Source of the DNA: Gnetum montanum
Taxonomy: Eukaryota; Streptophyta; Gnetopsida; Gnetales; Gnetaceae
Assembly: GCA_015680685.1 (NCBI GenBank)
Contig: MNCI01001492.1
Span: 405,076-450,200 of the forward strand
DNA length: 45,125 bases
Direction: 5' to 3'
Shown one piece after another: positions 10,421-22,653 of this stretch. Numbering within the stretch: the first letter of the stretch is position 1; each line of letters starts with the position of its first letter. A program made the translations under genes and the position numbers. The notes under the pieces were generated by a model. It was not told the origin of the DNA. It saw only the letters and a program-made list of their open reading frames with translations, and ran no database searches.

Positions 10421-11090
10421 ATTGATGTTGTTGAGGTCATATTAAAAAATATTATTAGAATATTGAACTATTAATAATATACTTTATCTATTCTAAGTAC
10501 AAGAAGTAAATCTAGCCTAGCCTAAGTAATGAGCATTTGTTTCTAGCTTATCATACACATCCTAAACTTATGCCAAGGTTGTTGGATTACCAAGCATCCA
10601 CTACTAGATGTATCAAGTGGTACATTTCTAGGATTACCAAATGTTAATGTATTTATGCTCAAAACTAGTTGTAATAATGTTGTGTAATTACTGTGTGATA
10701 AAATGTAAAGTGATTAAATTAATGCATATAAAATAAAGGGATAATAAAATTAAATTATAATTAAATAAATCATGAAGCTAAGCTAAGTGTTGCAATGAAA
10801 ATAAATTGATCTTGATCTTATTGTAATTCATGAAAATGCATCTAGGTACATAATCACTTGAATACAACTTTGGACAATGAACTTAGTTCATGTTATGGGT
10901 ACTTGGTGATAGATTGTAAGTCCTATAGAAATAAACTACAAGACCTTAACTATGGTATCAACAAAAAGGTTTCATAAATGTAGTTGGTGCATACATTTAT
11001 ATAAGCATTTATTGCCTCTACATTAATGCTGATATGTCAATGTAGTTGATCCTATGTTGATGTTATTAATCAAAACATGTCTCATCACTA
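10421..11090. other. Shattered middle part of element H
   Basis: Very AT-rich (for example 10720-10790), with no frame surviving more than about 30 codons. It lies between two readable tracts that share the same reading frame, so it is probably part of the same former gene or its spacer. Confidence 0.35.
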
Positions 11091-12863
11091 GTCTCTATAA
11101 CCCTTGCAATTGGAACTACTAGGGAAATCATCCATGTCCCTGTAGTAGATCTTGGGATGTGTTATTCTTCAATGAGCCATTTGCATGAGATGTCATAAGT
11201 TATGAAATAGAGGTTGGGAGACTTTCAACAATTGTTAAGTGTAACCATGAATGAACCTAAAGTCTTCATGGATCTTGTTATTAGCCAAATCTCAATGTAA
11301 CCTATAAGGATTAATTGGACTTCTTAAGTAGTTGGTAATTATTTTTCATTCCAAGTCACCCTTACATTTGGTGGTGGGGCCATAATCATAATTATGCTTC
11401 ATGAAAACCAATAAGATGCAACCAAGGATGTTTTTGATCACATTAGTATAAACTTGAATGTTTTAACAAAACTCATGCTTAATTTCTCCAATCTTTTAAT
11501 GTTCAAATATCTACTAGTGCTAGAAGGAAAAGACAATAAAGAATGTGTGGAGCAACATAAAGATGCTCTAGATTGATTGCTATAGATATGATAGACCATT
11601 TAGAACATTTTTAAAATCCCTAAAAATTTCATAGTAGTGTACTCAAAACTCATTGCAACTAAGGATAAGTTGATGCTTATAAAAGCTCAACTGTAGCATG
11701 TAGAATTAGAACTGAAAATGTCATAAGGTTAGATAGCCTAACTTAATGCATGATTACAAGATCTAGGTAGGTCCATATCTCCAAATTTTCTTGGATAATT
11801 TAGAACAAAGGAAGTGTGACATCTAACACCTAAGCAACACTAATTAAAAATGAAAAGGAAGAAGGTCACATGAGGTGCTTTTGTAGCCAATTCTAGGATG
11901 CATGTCTTACAAAAGAACATCATCATATTGAAGGAAGAAAATAAGGAATTAGAAGTAGAAAACTAGAGGTTAATGTAAGTAGCCAAAGAGAAAAATTTGT
12001 TGAAGAATCAAATAAGTCATCTCCATGAATAATTTATTAAGGAAAATTTTGACATCAAGAGGTTAGCTCATAAAAATAAGAACCTATTGATGTTATAGGT
12101 CAGTGCATTATAGCAAAGGTTCACAGTCTAGAATAAAATATGCAAAAATAGGGCTACCAAACTAGACATGTTTAAGAGACATTACATGAATCAAGTAGGC
12201 CTCCAAAAGCAAATTAACCAAAATGAGGTTAGTGTAGCCAAGGTCCACATCAATGTTACTTTGCAATAGGCTTCAATACCACTTGAAAAAACATATTTGA
12301 TGTAATCTCAATAATACATCAAGAAAAAACCAAGATAAAGTATTTGTAGATAGAAGAGCTTAACTCACTACATGGAACTTACTAATCTTGGATATGCAAA
12401 TCTTACAATATCGATAGCTCATTTTCCAAGGAATAATATGAAGAAACAAGTAGTAGCAATATCCATATTGTTTAATCATGAGAGAAAACTACATGAAAAA
12501 AGAAAGAAAAACCCCTTAGTAGTAACTGTAGAGATAGAAATCTTGCAAACCCACTACACTAGATAATAATATGTCATATAGAATTTAGCAAAGAAAATGA
12601 TAGGTTACTAGGAGCTTTAGAAAAAATTCAAAGCATTGAATATTGAATGTAAAATTTTCATTGTCTAGTTTAATCAATTGAATAAAATGTTTTAAAATAT
12701 CCCATTTCCAAGGAAGTCCCAATAATAACAAACCTAACTCATTTGGTTGGGATCATCAATGACCCACAAATAGATTTAAAGAAGCACCAAGTCATCCTTA
12801 ATCATTTTCATATAAAAGGCAAGCTACTAATCAACTTTAGGAGCCATCACAATAAGACGAGTG
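11091..12863 (+). pseudogene. Element H: decayed coding tract with coiled coil
   Basis: The same frame as the 9603 tract resumes. ATTIGTTREIIHVPVVDL-like wording (about 11110-11150; seen: AIGTTREIIHVPVVDLGMCY) is followed by a Lys/Glu/Leu-rich stretch (about 11900-12230: LKEENKELEVEN, NLLKNQISHLHE, LAHKNKNLL) that would form a coiled coil. An open piece lies at 12372-12566. Stops are single TAA/TAG/TGA codons without obvious frameshifts. The tract is interrupted at 12864 by element B and resumes at 18725. Family not recognised; a structural or pol-associated protein of another retroelement is possible. Confidence 0.45.
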
Positions 12864-12868
12864 ACCAC
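12864..12868. repeat. Target-site duplication ACCAC, left
   Basis: ACCAC directly precedes the LTR start TGATAAATTG and is repeated at 18720-18724 after the last LTR base. Five bases is the size made by Ty3/gypsy integrases. Confidence 0.9.
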
Positions 12869-13774
12869 TGATAAATTGTGGTTTGTCAGGTGCTAATATC
12901 GAACCCTTGTTAACCAGGTGTTGATATCGGACCCTTGTTATTGGACCCCTAATATCTAATGAGTCCTAATATCAAACCCTCAATATTAGGCACATGATAT
13001 CATGGCTTGGCTAGCGATATTGGATACGCAATATCATGGTTCCTGTGTAAGCCTATAAATACACAATTGGGTGCATGGGAAATTCATACGAAAAGTTAGT
13101 ATTAGAGTAGGATCTTTTTGTCAGTTTTCAATTCCTCTTAACCTTTTCCCCAGTGCATGCCCGCAGTGTGATGATTGTAATTGTATGGAACCTTTATTCG
13201 AGTGTGACGTAATTGGACACATACATGACTACCAATAAAGATCAAGATTACTTCATCATTGCAGCATTCACTTAGTTTTAACTATTATTTATTACTTTAT
13301 TACTTAATATCTCTTTACCTTCCTCTCCTATCCTTGTTATTAAATGCGGAATGAGTATGACTTAATCACGAGCATTTAAGTGTGACTACTTGGTATCCCA
13401 GTAGCATACCTAGGACATGCGCTTGGTAATCCTAGTAGTAGTACATGAAGTCCAAGATGTGTACGGATGATTAAGGATGGATGCTCATCGCACTTAGGCT
13501 AGCTTAGATTCTCTTCTCTCATCCCCTATTAGCTTAAACAAGTTATTTTCCATTGCCTCTAGGAGTAGCCCTAGTTAGGACCACATCATACACCTCACTC
13601 TGGACTAAACCATACGTGATAAAGAAAATACTAGTCTAGGTGGGAAGACAGTGAACTGTGATCAACGTGTAACTATCTAGATACCACAACTAATCCATCT
13701 GTGGAGTTCGACCGGATCATGTGTGAACACTCATATTTGTATGGTTGAGTGTAGGGATACCTTGCCACTCATCA
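12869..13774 (+). repeat. 5' LTR of element B (906 bp)
   Basis: TGATAAATTG...CACTCATCA. U3 contains repeated (G/A)ATATC boxes about 20-25 bp apart, embedded in GGACCCTTG-type repeats (12894-13030), then TATAAATA at 13054-13061. It aligns with 17818-18719, mostly differing by transitions. U5 shares its TTGGTAATCC boxes and its end with D, A and C. Confidence 0.9.
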
Positions 13775-13775
13775 T

Positions 13776-13793
13776 TGGCACCATTACTGGGGA
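13776..13793 (+). other. Primer-binding site of element B (tRNA-Asp type, mutated)
   Basis: TGGCACCATTACTGGGGA begins two bases after the LTR. It resembles the complement of the plant tRNA-Asp 3' end (TGGCGCCGTTGCCGGGGA), the usual primer of Athila-type elements, with four differences, three of them G-to-A or C-to-T. Confidence 0.75.
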
Positions 13794-13907
13794 TGGTGCC
13801 AGTTATCTAGATTAGTTATATCATACAAGATCGTTGTAACCAAGTATTAATGATATATCTTTTAGAAAAGAAATTAATTTCAATTAAGTCACACACTTTT
13901 CACAACA

Positions 13908-15790
13908 GTGTCTCTCTCACAAGACTATGATAATGCAAGAACCAGTAAGGCAATTCATTGGAGAACCAACGAATTATACAATGATGAAGGCAAAGTTTGG
14001 AGTACTCAATATGATACAAGGGTCTCCTATGTACATGAACAAAGACAACATCATCCCAACTCACAAATTCATAACCTACTTAGTGAAGATGAACCCCTGA
14101 TAGCCACTAAGAGCCTAATGCATATACAAGAGGCTATTCAAATATCTCGTGGACATTGAAAGGAAAGCTATCTATCCAGGCTTGATTTAAACAACCTTGT
14201 CAAATTTTCAAGAGGCTATGATTTAGATTTGCAACATCATTTACAAGCCTTCCACAATGCCTGTGTATGGAAAAATATTGATAATGGATGACAAAAAATT
14301 AAGCTCTTTCCTACAACACTCATTGCCAAGAAAAAGTATGGTACAGGTCCCGAAGACCAAAATAAATTCGACATTGGCTAACAATGGTAGAACTCTTTAC
14401 TGAACGATATCAAACCTATGCTAGAGTGTCAGCCTTGAGAAGACAAATCCAAGAATGGAAACAAGGGCAATATGAAACCTTGGACATGGCCTTAGAAAGA
14501 TACTATTCTTTGCTAAACAAATGCCTAGGCCATGACTTCTTCGAGGAGAGGCTAATGTATCACATCATGGATGGGCTTTGTAATGAAACAAGGGAGACCC
14601 TAGGGATGTATGCCCTCAGTCAACTATATGAACTATGAACCCATCAACTCCAAGAGCTTATTAAGCGAGTAGCAAAAGAAGAAGGAGATTTAGCTAAATG
14701 GGAGAATGTTGAGAAATTTCAATAGGACCAAAATCTCAAAATAGCAAAGATCCATGATTATGAAGAGGAGAAATCAACTCAGCTCAAGGAGGTGAAATCA
14801 TCTTTGCCAATACTACAATCACTAGATGAAATTGAGGCAAAGATCAATAAGATGATGGAATGGATACATGAAAAATGTGGAGAATATGCCAACACTATTA
14901 GAGGTAGAATCATGATGAACCAAGAAGTAGGACAGAACATCCTTAGACAATCAGAAAGAAGGGTTGAAGAGAATAAGAACTCAATTTCTAATCATACATA
15001 TTAATGTAACATTTTCCTGTACGATCATCCCAAAGGTCAATGCCCAATCTTGTCACATTTACATGAGCATTGGGAAAGAATGTTACATCCAGAGTTCATA
15101 CAAAAATACTATGTTCAATCATAGTGGCAAAGATCCCAATCTTGGGGGAGGCCACCCTCGAACTGGTCACACCCTTCATATCATCTAAACCTAAGCACTT
15201 ATCAGGTTCAACATCTTATTTCCCCATCCAAGTCAACATCTTCTATCTTACCACATTGTTATTATTCTCCTGAGTACTATTAGCCCACATCCTTTCCAAC
15301 AAGATCACCACCTCATGTGCCTTACATTTCTCCTCACCCTCAATATTCTCATCCTTCACCTCCTTCTACATCACCACTAGTTGTTCTAAAAGGTTTTTCA
15401 CCACAGCACAAACCCACGAACGTTACTTGCACTACTACTGTCAACTGCAGTGGGAACCCTTCACAACGTCGAAAGTGTCCTTTCTTTAGATATGATCATA
15501 GGAAGGGACAACATAGTTTTGAGACAATTGCATCCTCCCACTCAGCACAAGTTCAACAACATGGTGCATCTTTCTCCTCAAACCCAACACCTCATGTTAC
15601 CTTATTCGGGCCACCACTCAACACTCCAAAAACTATGCAACCCAATGAATATAGCCACATAGGGAGACATATCGATCCTTGCATACCATCTTACAGTCAT
15701 ATGTGCCATAGTGGGTCAACTCCTTATCAATTAATCACATCTTATAACTTGCTCTACTATGTCAAAATTAATCAAGTGTGTGAACCCTAG
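13908..15790 (+). pseudogene. gag: gag of element B
   Basis: Starts MSLSQDYDNA at 13908. The Retrotrans_gag region follows: LQHHLQAFHNACVWKNI and KLFPTTLI near 14240-14330, then in a shifted frame ELFTERYQTYARVSALRRQI (14387 on) and LLNKCLGHDFFEERLMYHIM. A zinc-knuckle remnant C-x2-F-x3-H-x4-C (YDHPKGQC) lies at about 15004-15046, then a Pro/Ser/His-rich tail. A frameshift near 14360 and several stops inactivate it. It lacks the long N-terminal extension seen in A and C: the capsid region starts much closer to the ATG. Confidence 0.75.
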
Positions 15791-17351
15791 TTTGGGTACA
15801 CTCCAACCACCACATCAAAAGACACCCAATGGGTTGGATATGATTGGGCCCCAATATTTCCAACATGCATGGATTCTAACCTTCTGTTTATTAATTCTAG
15901 CCATGCTCAACCGATTAGTTATGGGGGATATCCTGCATTCTAACAAGTAGAATTAATAATTATTTTTCCTTTTCTTTAATTTTACAATTTTTGTTTTTAT
16001 TTTTTCATCTTTTAATTTTTTGTTTTATCTTTTTATTTGTTGTTTTATCTTTTGAGGGTAATCTCATTTGCAAATAGAATACTCATGTGACTTGTTGGTT
16101 GAGGTGTTGTTCCATGCTATCAAGTCTCAGGTGACTAATTATTTGGACAGTGAGCCCACAACATCCACTCACCCATTCTATTAATAAGAGGTTCTATTTT
16201 GGTTACAATGATATTCTTGACATCATTAAAAATTAAAGTAATTTTGTGCTCATTATGCCCAGAGCCAAAAAATGATGGACTAAGAGGGAATGGCCAGGGT
16301 GTGACATCAAGGGAACTTGTGGATTCTCTTTGGTGACATATGTAGGTGATATCATGTACCCTAGCTGTACTAAGATCCTTGTAGATCTGACGCAAAATGG
16401 AAGTAAGAGTAATGAAGGCACTCAATAAAGAAACTCAATGTTGTTCTGAGGATACTACTGGAAAGACATGCATCCATGCCTAAAGGTTGGTGGCTTCTTT
16501 GGTTCACTATTGGGGAAAACAAAGTGTCAAAGTAGCTAGAAAAAGAAAAGAGAAAAAAAATGAGAGAAAAACACAAAGAAAAGATAAAAAAAATGTGTTC
16601 TATAGAGAAATTATAATTCACTCCTCCCTTGGACAAAACACCAAGTGATCATATGCCTTGCTATCATGGTGCTCTTCTGGTTGTCCATTAATGGATGAAA
16701 CAATGCAATGTCATTAATCAAAGGAATGGACTTGGTATTGATTTTGGAGCAACAGGCTAATGACACATTAATCATGCCCTACACTTAGGATTCATTATGC
16801 CCTGAGTTAGTTACCTCATGTCCTGATCTCTACAATCCCTTCTACAATTCACCTCATCTCGCCGTTCATGAATTTTTTCCTCATGTCTTGTGTAGCATTG
16901 AATTCATACCTCATCACGGTGGTATCTACATGTGTGTGTTTTGTTGCATCAATGTAGATTACATTGAACCCTTCTAGTGCCTATGGACATTGTAAGGTGT
17001 GGTTACACAAGGGCATTATAGGTTAGAACCTGCTTTGGGGAGGACCCACTTGTGTGACTTTTGTAATTTGTACTTGTTGCACACCACCACATCATTTTAT
17101 ACCCTTTGGGTACTTCATTGCTAAATCTAATCTTTCCTTTGTCATCATTTTATCAAACATTCCTCAAAACCATTACATGTCCTTTTATGTGTCACCTAAA
17201 CAAATCAAGTTCGACATTAAACTTTTAGGGCAACTTCCTTGAAAAAATTTCTAACTCTAAAATCACACTAAGCAAAGAATTCAATATTTATTAAAGGCAA
17301 TGAGTAAGATATAAAATAATTGAACTTATTTCAATAACCTTACTAACAATT
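15791..17351 (+). other. 3' noncoding region of element B
   Basis: A PPT-like box GTTATGGGGGATAT at 15912-15925 aligns with GTCATGGGGGAGATGG after pol in C (42427) and in A (25446). A T-rich stretch follows (15960-16060), then patches similar to G (6951-8345), including the conserved motif at 17007-17052. Open frames here (for example 16135-16636 minus) are not conserved between copies. No pol domain is present. Confidence 0.65.
17007..17052 (+). other. Conserved 3' noncoding motif, copy 3 (element B)
   Basis: ACACAAGGGCATTATAGGTT then AGAACCTGCTTTGGGGAGGA. Flanks upstream (TCTAGTGCCTATGGACAT) match copy 2 in element G. Confidence 0.65.
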
Positions 17352-17554
17352 CATCTTTGTGTGATTATATATTGCCCCTAAAAGAGGACAATAAGGAGGA
17401 CCTTCTCAAGGTGCAACTAAACACCCAGGGGAAGGCAAAGGCCAAGTACCTCATGCAAAACATGCAAATCAGGAGTCACAATCATTCAACATCCATCAGG
17501 GAACTCCTATCACTACATAATCTAGCCAAGCAACAGGTGGAGAGGTTAGGGCCC
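17352..17554 (+). repeat. 203-bp arm of a perfect inverted repeat (left)
   Basis: Identical, base for base as far as I can read, to the reverse complement of 17614-17816. It contains an open frame (17357-17587; KEDNKEDLLKVQLNTQGKAK) with charged, helix-forming residues, of no recognised family. It lies between the conserved motif and the 3' LTR of element B. Confidence 0.85.
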
Positions 17555-17613
17555 AATCCTATGAAGAGGAACAATGACTATTTGTAGCATGGCATGTCAA
17601 GGCCAATCAAGTN

Positions 17614-17816
17614 GGGCCCTAACCTCTCCACCTGTTGCTTGGCTAGATTATGTAGTGATAGGAGTTCCCTGATGGATGTTGAATGATTGTGACTCCTGAT
17701 TTGCATGTTTTGCATGAGGTACTTGGCCTTTGCCTTCCCCTGGGTGTTTAGTTGCACCTTGAGAAGGTCCTCCTTATTGTCCTCTTTTAGGGGCAATATA
17801 TAATCACACAAAGATG
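17614..17816 (-). repeat. 203-bp inverted copy bounded by Ns (likely assembly artefact)
   Basis: Exactly enclosed by N at 17613 and N at 17817 and the full reverse complement of 17352-17554. Old transposon DNA around it shows many differences between copies, so a perfect copy ending exactly at two gap marks is best explained by a duplicated small contig placed in a gap. A genuine hairpin that stopped assembly is the alternative. Confidence 0.8.
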
Positions 17817-17817
17817 N

Positions 17818-18719
17818 ACCCTTGATATCGGACCCTTGTTAATAGGTGCTGATATCAGACCCTTGATATTTGATGAGTCTCGATATCTGATGAGTCCTGA
17901 TATCAGGCCCTCAATATCGGACCCTTGATATCGGGCACGCAATATCGCGACCTAGCTAGCAATATTGAATACGCGATATCGTGGTTCCTATGTGAGTCTA
18001 TAAATACACAATTGGGCGCATGGGAAAGTCATAGGAAAGGTTAGTATTAGAGTATGATCTTTTTGTCAGTTTTCAATTCCTCTCAACCCTTTCCGCAGTG
18101 CATGCTTGCAATGTGATAATTGTAATTGTACAGAACCTTTATTCAAGTGTGATGTACTTGGACATGCACATGACCAACAATAAAGATTGAGATTACTTCA
18201 TCATTGCAGCATTCAATTAGTTTTAATTGGTATTTATTACTTTCTTACCTAATATCTCTTTTCCTTCCTCTCATATCCCTATTATTAAATGCAAAATGAG
18301 TACGACTTAATCACGAGCATTTAAGTGTGACTACTTGGTATCCCAGTAGCATAACTAGGACATGCACTTGGTAATCCTATTAGTAGTACATGAGGTCCAA
18401 AATGTGTACGGATGATTAAGGATAGCTGCTCATTGCACTTAGGCTAGCTTAGATTCTCTTCTCTCATCCGCTATTAGCTTAAACAAGTTATTTTCTATTA
18501 CCTCTAGGAGTAGCACTAGTTAGGACCACATCATACACCCCACTCTAGACTAAACAGTATGTGACAAAGAAAATACTAGTCTAGGTGGGAAGACAGTGAA
18601 CTGTGATCAACGTGTAACTATCTAGATACCACAACTAGCCCGTCTGTGGAGTTAGACCAGATCATGTGTGAATGCTTGTATTCATATGGTTGAGTGTAGG
18701 TGTACCTCACCACTCATCA
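17818..18719 (+). repeat. 3' LTR of element B (5' end missing)
   Basis: Begins directly after the N at 17817 at a point equivalent to about 12903, so about 34 bp of the LTR and the polypurine tract are missing. U3 shows more (G/A)ATAT(C/T) boxes than the 5' copy (at least nine between 17823 and 17989). TATAAATA is at 17999-18006. It ends CACTCATCA at 18719, followed by ACCAC. Confidence 0.88.
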
Positions 18720-18724
18720 ACCAC
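18720..18724. repeat. Target-site duplication ACCAC, right
   Basis: Matches 12864-12868 exactly and closes element B. Confidence 0.9.
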
Positions 18725-18972
18725 CATCAAGAAAAACTTGAAGATTTTCTTATGAATAAATTTAAAGACCTACCAATTTTATACCTTCTAGTTTATGTCT
18801 AATGTTTTGTCATGTTGTAAATCACTCGAATAAATGATGTAACACAATAATGAAGTCATAATAATTAGTATGATAGTCAGTTAGCTAGTTGAGTTGCCTC
18901 TGTAGCTTTGTAACAAGCTCTATCTCATTTTTGTTTAACTTAAGGATTAATTTTTAATTAGTTATGGGGCTA
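18725..18972 (+). pseudogene. Element H: end of coding tract and 3' tail after B
   Basis: Host sequence resumes after the B insertion. ATCAAGAAAAACTTGAAGAT reads HQEKLEDF and continues for about 25 codons to a stop near 18800. A polypurine-like AGTTATGGGGCTA (18959-18972) then precedes an LTR-like U3, which suggests the tract interrupted by B ended in an LTR. Confidence 0.45.
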
Positions 18973-19500
18973 TGAAAAACATTTGATAAGTTAGGTGTGA
19001 CATTGTACATATTAAATGCTTTCATATGATATCATAGATGCAATGTATTTTGGGTAGTTAATGCCTATAAATGCCATCCACCTAATATATTACATGCATC
19101 ATTTTGATTCCATAGTAGTAGAGATCTTGTAGTTTGCTTTTGCAAAAGTTATAAACAATTAGTGAGTACCCACAACATGAACTTGAGTTAATTGAATAGT
19201 CTTATGCTAGTGATATTGTACCTAGACATACTTCATGATGGTCGTATGATCAAAGTTAATTTGCCCTCATTATAATAATTTGACTTAGTTTAATATATTC
19301 TTATTAGTACTTTACTTATACTATTATTTAATTTCATGTAGTTAGTCAATGTATTAATTTTGAAATGTACATTACATATGTAAAATGAATGTAGCCAATT
19401 CCAAGCATGAATAGGTTATTGTTTAGTAATCCTAGCCATGTGTTATGTGGTATACCTAGGAGTAAGTGCTTCATAATTCCTATTTCTCCTTGAACCTTGT
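18973..19500 (+). repeat. Ancient LTR remnant (3' LTR of element H)
   Basis: Starts TGAAAAACAT right after the polypurine-like box. It has a GATATC palindrome (CATATGATATCATAG, about 19024-19038), a TATAAATG box near 19063 and, far downstream, TAGTAATCCTAG (about 19424), resembling the TGGTAATCCCAG box of younger LTRs. The end is not defined. Confidence 0.5.
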
Positions 19501-19559
19501 TCTTTTAAGCTTAAAATATCTTTAACTTCTATATTACTAGCTTCATGATTATATAACTT

Positions 19560-22500
19560 ATTAAATAGTCATTACCCAAGATTGTTTCTAGCCACTTTCG
19601 CTCCTTCCCATCTTAGTCACTCTTTGTTGAAGACTTAGTTTCACATCCAAGTCCTAGTTTTGATAAGAAAATATCTTTGAATACTTTCAATATCATAGTT
19701 TCACCCTACATTATGGAATGATAGTTCTAGTGATATTTGTATATATTGATTGAAACTTTCTCTACCTATGTTTTGACACTATAGTGAATCATACAATGGA
19801 CACATAAACAATGGCTACCCTATGCCCTTAGGATTACCCTACTAAAATAAAATGGAACTCTCTTCTTCTTTGATAAGAACACAACCATGAATGAGGTCTT
19901 TTCACTTAAACCTTAGTCTTTTAGTGATCAGCTGAAGCTTCTAGAAAAGTAGATCCTTGGCCTTGAAAATGATCATAACAATGCTTATTGCTATTTATGA
20001 TCCACACTGGTCTAGGTGTGTGTGCCAAGGTTCTTAGTAAAATTCTAAAACAAGGAGGTTTTTTTAAAAAACCTTTGGCTCTAAATTTGATGAGGTTATT
20101 ATCTTTGATAATTCCATTACCAACAATACTTACCTCATCAATGCATGGATGTGCATGTACTTACCACTCTCCATTGACCTACACAATGAAGTCATCTTGA
20201 CAAGTTCACATGATGATATCCAACAATCCATTAAATTTAAGAACTTGTCTAACTAGTGTTATATCTATACAAAGAATGGATACATTGTCAAAAATTATCC
20301 AAAAGTAGCAACTTGCCAATTCCTTAAATCACATGCTCTTATTACTTATTTACCATCAGCTCACACAGTTTCAATGACATTTGCAACCTCCTCCTAGGCT
20401 ATGATGGCAAGTACTATGAAAGTTCTCACCCTAGCTCAACATCCTCATTTAAACACAAGTTCTAGTTTTATCTTGTGATCCCTCAATTCTCCCATTCCTT
20501 GCTCCCCTCTCTAATCCAATTTTCAACTTCCTCATCATCACCATCCCTTCTTGTTAATTGCTTCCTCACACACTCACATCCATTATCTCTTGCATACCAA
20601 TTTGGTCTTCTAATTCCCATTACAAATTTTCTTGACTACCCCCTCCACCACCTCCATTACTGCACCAAAATCTTGTTCGTCACCACCTCAATAAAGATCC
20701 TCTAGAAATGTTAATGCTATGGAGGTTAATTCTTGGGACCTTGAAAAAAATAATCATATAATTTCTTGGTGGAACAAGTGCTTGGCACTAACCATGCTTC
20801 CTTAAGCTACCACTTTGACATTATTGGATAATTTGTAGACTTGTCTCACACTAAGGTCACCCACAGTGAAGCTCTACTAGTAACTTAGAAAACATTTGGC
20901 TCAAGAAAACCTTATGTAGGTGCTACAACAATAACAAGCACCTATCATCCCACATCCCAATTAATAAATATCACTTCATTGAATGTTGGTGGCCTTAATG
21001 GCCTCATACATTTATGTAAGATACTTACATTTATTATGACAAGCCTAGTTGATATCCTTTGTATTTAGAAGATAAAATGGAGGGATCTCCATGCATTTGA
21101 TGACCCTAGTCTCTCACTACTAGGACCTTGATTGATGCATGTTTGGGTCTTGTTCTTTATTGACATACTTTAGTGAACATCATTGACATTCAACTAGGCA
21201 ACACATGCATCTTAGCCACTTTTAGAAACTTTTAATTGATTATGAGAATTTTTTTTATCACTAAAGAAGATAGATCAACATTTAGAGTAGAGCTTTCATA
21301 GCATACAAGGTATGTAACCCATATCTTTCTTTTCAGGGACTTACATTTTTTTTTTACCAATTCTATATAGTGCTACTTTGGCCAAATTTCTCATGGGGAA
21401 CATCATCTGAACAAGTACCTTCAAGACACTCTCAAGCTTATTGAACTTCCTTAATGGCTAATTTACATGATAACACCTCTAGGAAAACATTCAGATATGT
21501 GCCTTACAACTGAAAAAATGCTAGGTCAACTTATCTCTTTGCTCTTCCTTTTCTTCTTCCTACATTGTGGCTTATGGAGCTTTGTTGAGCATTACCCCAT
21601 GAACATTCACTAATTTGGCAAGTCCAAATTCCACTTTGAAAATTACTCGCTTGCTCTTTTCCACTCGTAGTTCCTCATAATAGACTTTTGGTTTGATATT
21701 GATGTCGCCCATCTTTCCCTCACCACCCACCTTATCCATTTGCATCATCTCCTCTTCTCCTACCATTGGCATCTACATATTGCTTTACTTCACATCCTCT
21801 CCTATGTTCATATCCAACTTGATCACATTAGTAACACCAATCCTTTGAATCTAGAATATCACATTCTTCAATAATAGTTATTCTCATTGGTTTAAATCAA
21901 GGAGATGTACTAGAAACAATGTTCAAGGATGAGCTGACTATCACATGGAGACTATAATATCAAATTTTTCCATTATCAAGCCACCTACTGAAAGCACAAG
22001 AAAGACACTCTCTTGTTCATAGGTAATCATCAACAAAACCTCTTGCTATGTGCCTAGTATTTTATAGAGCTTTCTACAGGTCATCTTTGTGACATCTCCT
22101 ATTTTTCCATCATCCTTCAAAATCACTCTTGCATCCCTGGCTTACAATAATAGGATCATCCTCTTTCTCTTGTAACTTAAGGATGTCATTACCAAATCCT
22201 TAACTAATAAGGCTTCATGTCCTAATTACTAGAAAAATGAAATCTTTGACTTTCTATGATCTCGTGCTAATTCATTTCTCACCAAGATATTTGTAGAATT
22301 CCTGCACTTTAAAACATTTTCCCAATCTTAGAATTCCACATTCATCACCCTAATCCCTAAAATTAGTATGGCTATATCTCAATCATAATGCCATGTCATT
22401 AGCCTATGCTTCATCCTTTACTAATTTAATGTGAAACTTCTTGCTAATTACCTCTTACTCCTGCTTCCACATATTATTAGTCAAACCCAAGCTAGCTTCC

Positions 22501-22653
22501 TATAACATTGTTATATTACTGATGATATGACCACAATACATAAGAATCTTTACTAGGAGAAGTTCATAGACATCCATCTAATCATTAAAAAACTTGATAT
22601 CTTCAAGGCTTATGATAGTGTCTTCTAGAAAGCTATCTTAATGACTATGTAAT
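19560..22653 (+). mobile_element. LINE-1 remnant, 5' part (ORF1, endonuclease, RT start)
   Basis: A badly mutated L1 copy. About 20000-20350 resembles plant L1 ORF1: a DUF4283-like stretch, then a mutated zinc knuckle (NxCYIYTKNGYIVKNYPK, about 20245-20305) in which Cys and His positions became Tyr. At 20965-21080 SLNVGGLNGLIHLCKIL followed by LVDILCIxKIKW matches the start of the L1 endonuclease (SWNVRGLN...DIVCLQETK). At 22490-22645 QASF...IIKKLDIFKAYDSVF matches the early RT motif. The copy stops at 22653, where element A is inserted, and continues at 29863. Confidence 0.72.
22649..22653. repeat. Target-site duplication GTAAT, left
   Basis: GTAAT before TGATGAG at 22654 and again after CCCATCA at 29858-29862: the five-base footprint of element A inserting into the LINE-1 RT. 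Confidence 0.92.

Larger units (their letters stand above)
12869..18719 (+). mobile_element. Element B: Athila-like, gag-only LTR retrotransposon
   Basis: Structure: 5' LTR 12869-13774, primer site 13776, gag 13908-15790, no pol, a 2-kb 3' noncoding region, 3' LTR to 18719, bounded by ACCAC duplications. It lies inside the older tract H. Between gag and the PPT-like box at 15912 there is no protease, RT, RNase H or integrase, so it matches the TR-GAG type of non-autonomous element. Assembly joins at 17613 and 17817 damage the stretch just before the 3' LTR. Confidence 0.92.

Noticed and set aside
17578-17811. ORF identical to the one at 17357-17587
   Set aside because: It is the mirror copy within the N-bounded inverted repeat, most likely an assembly artefact.
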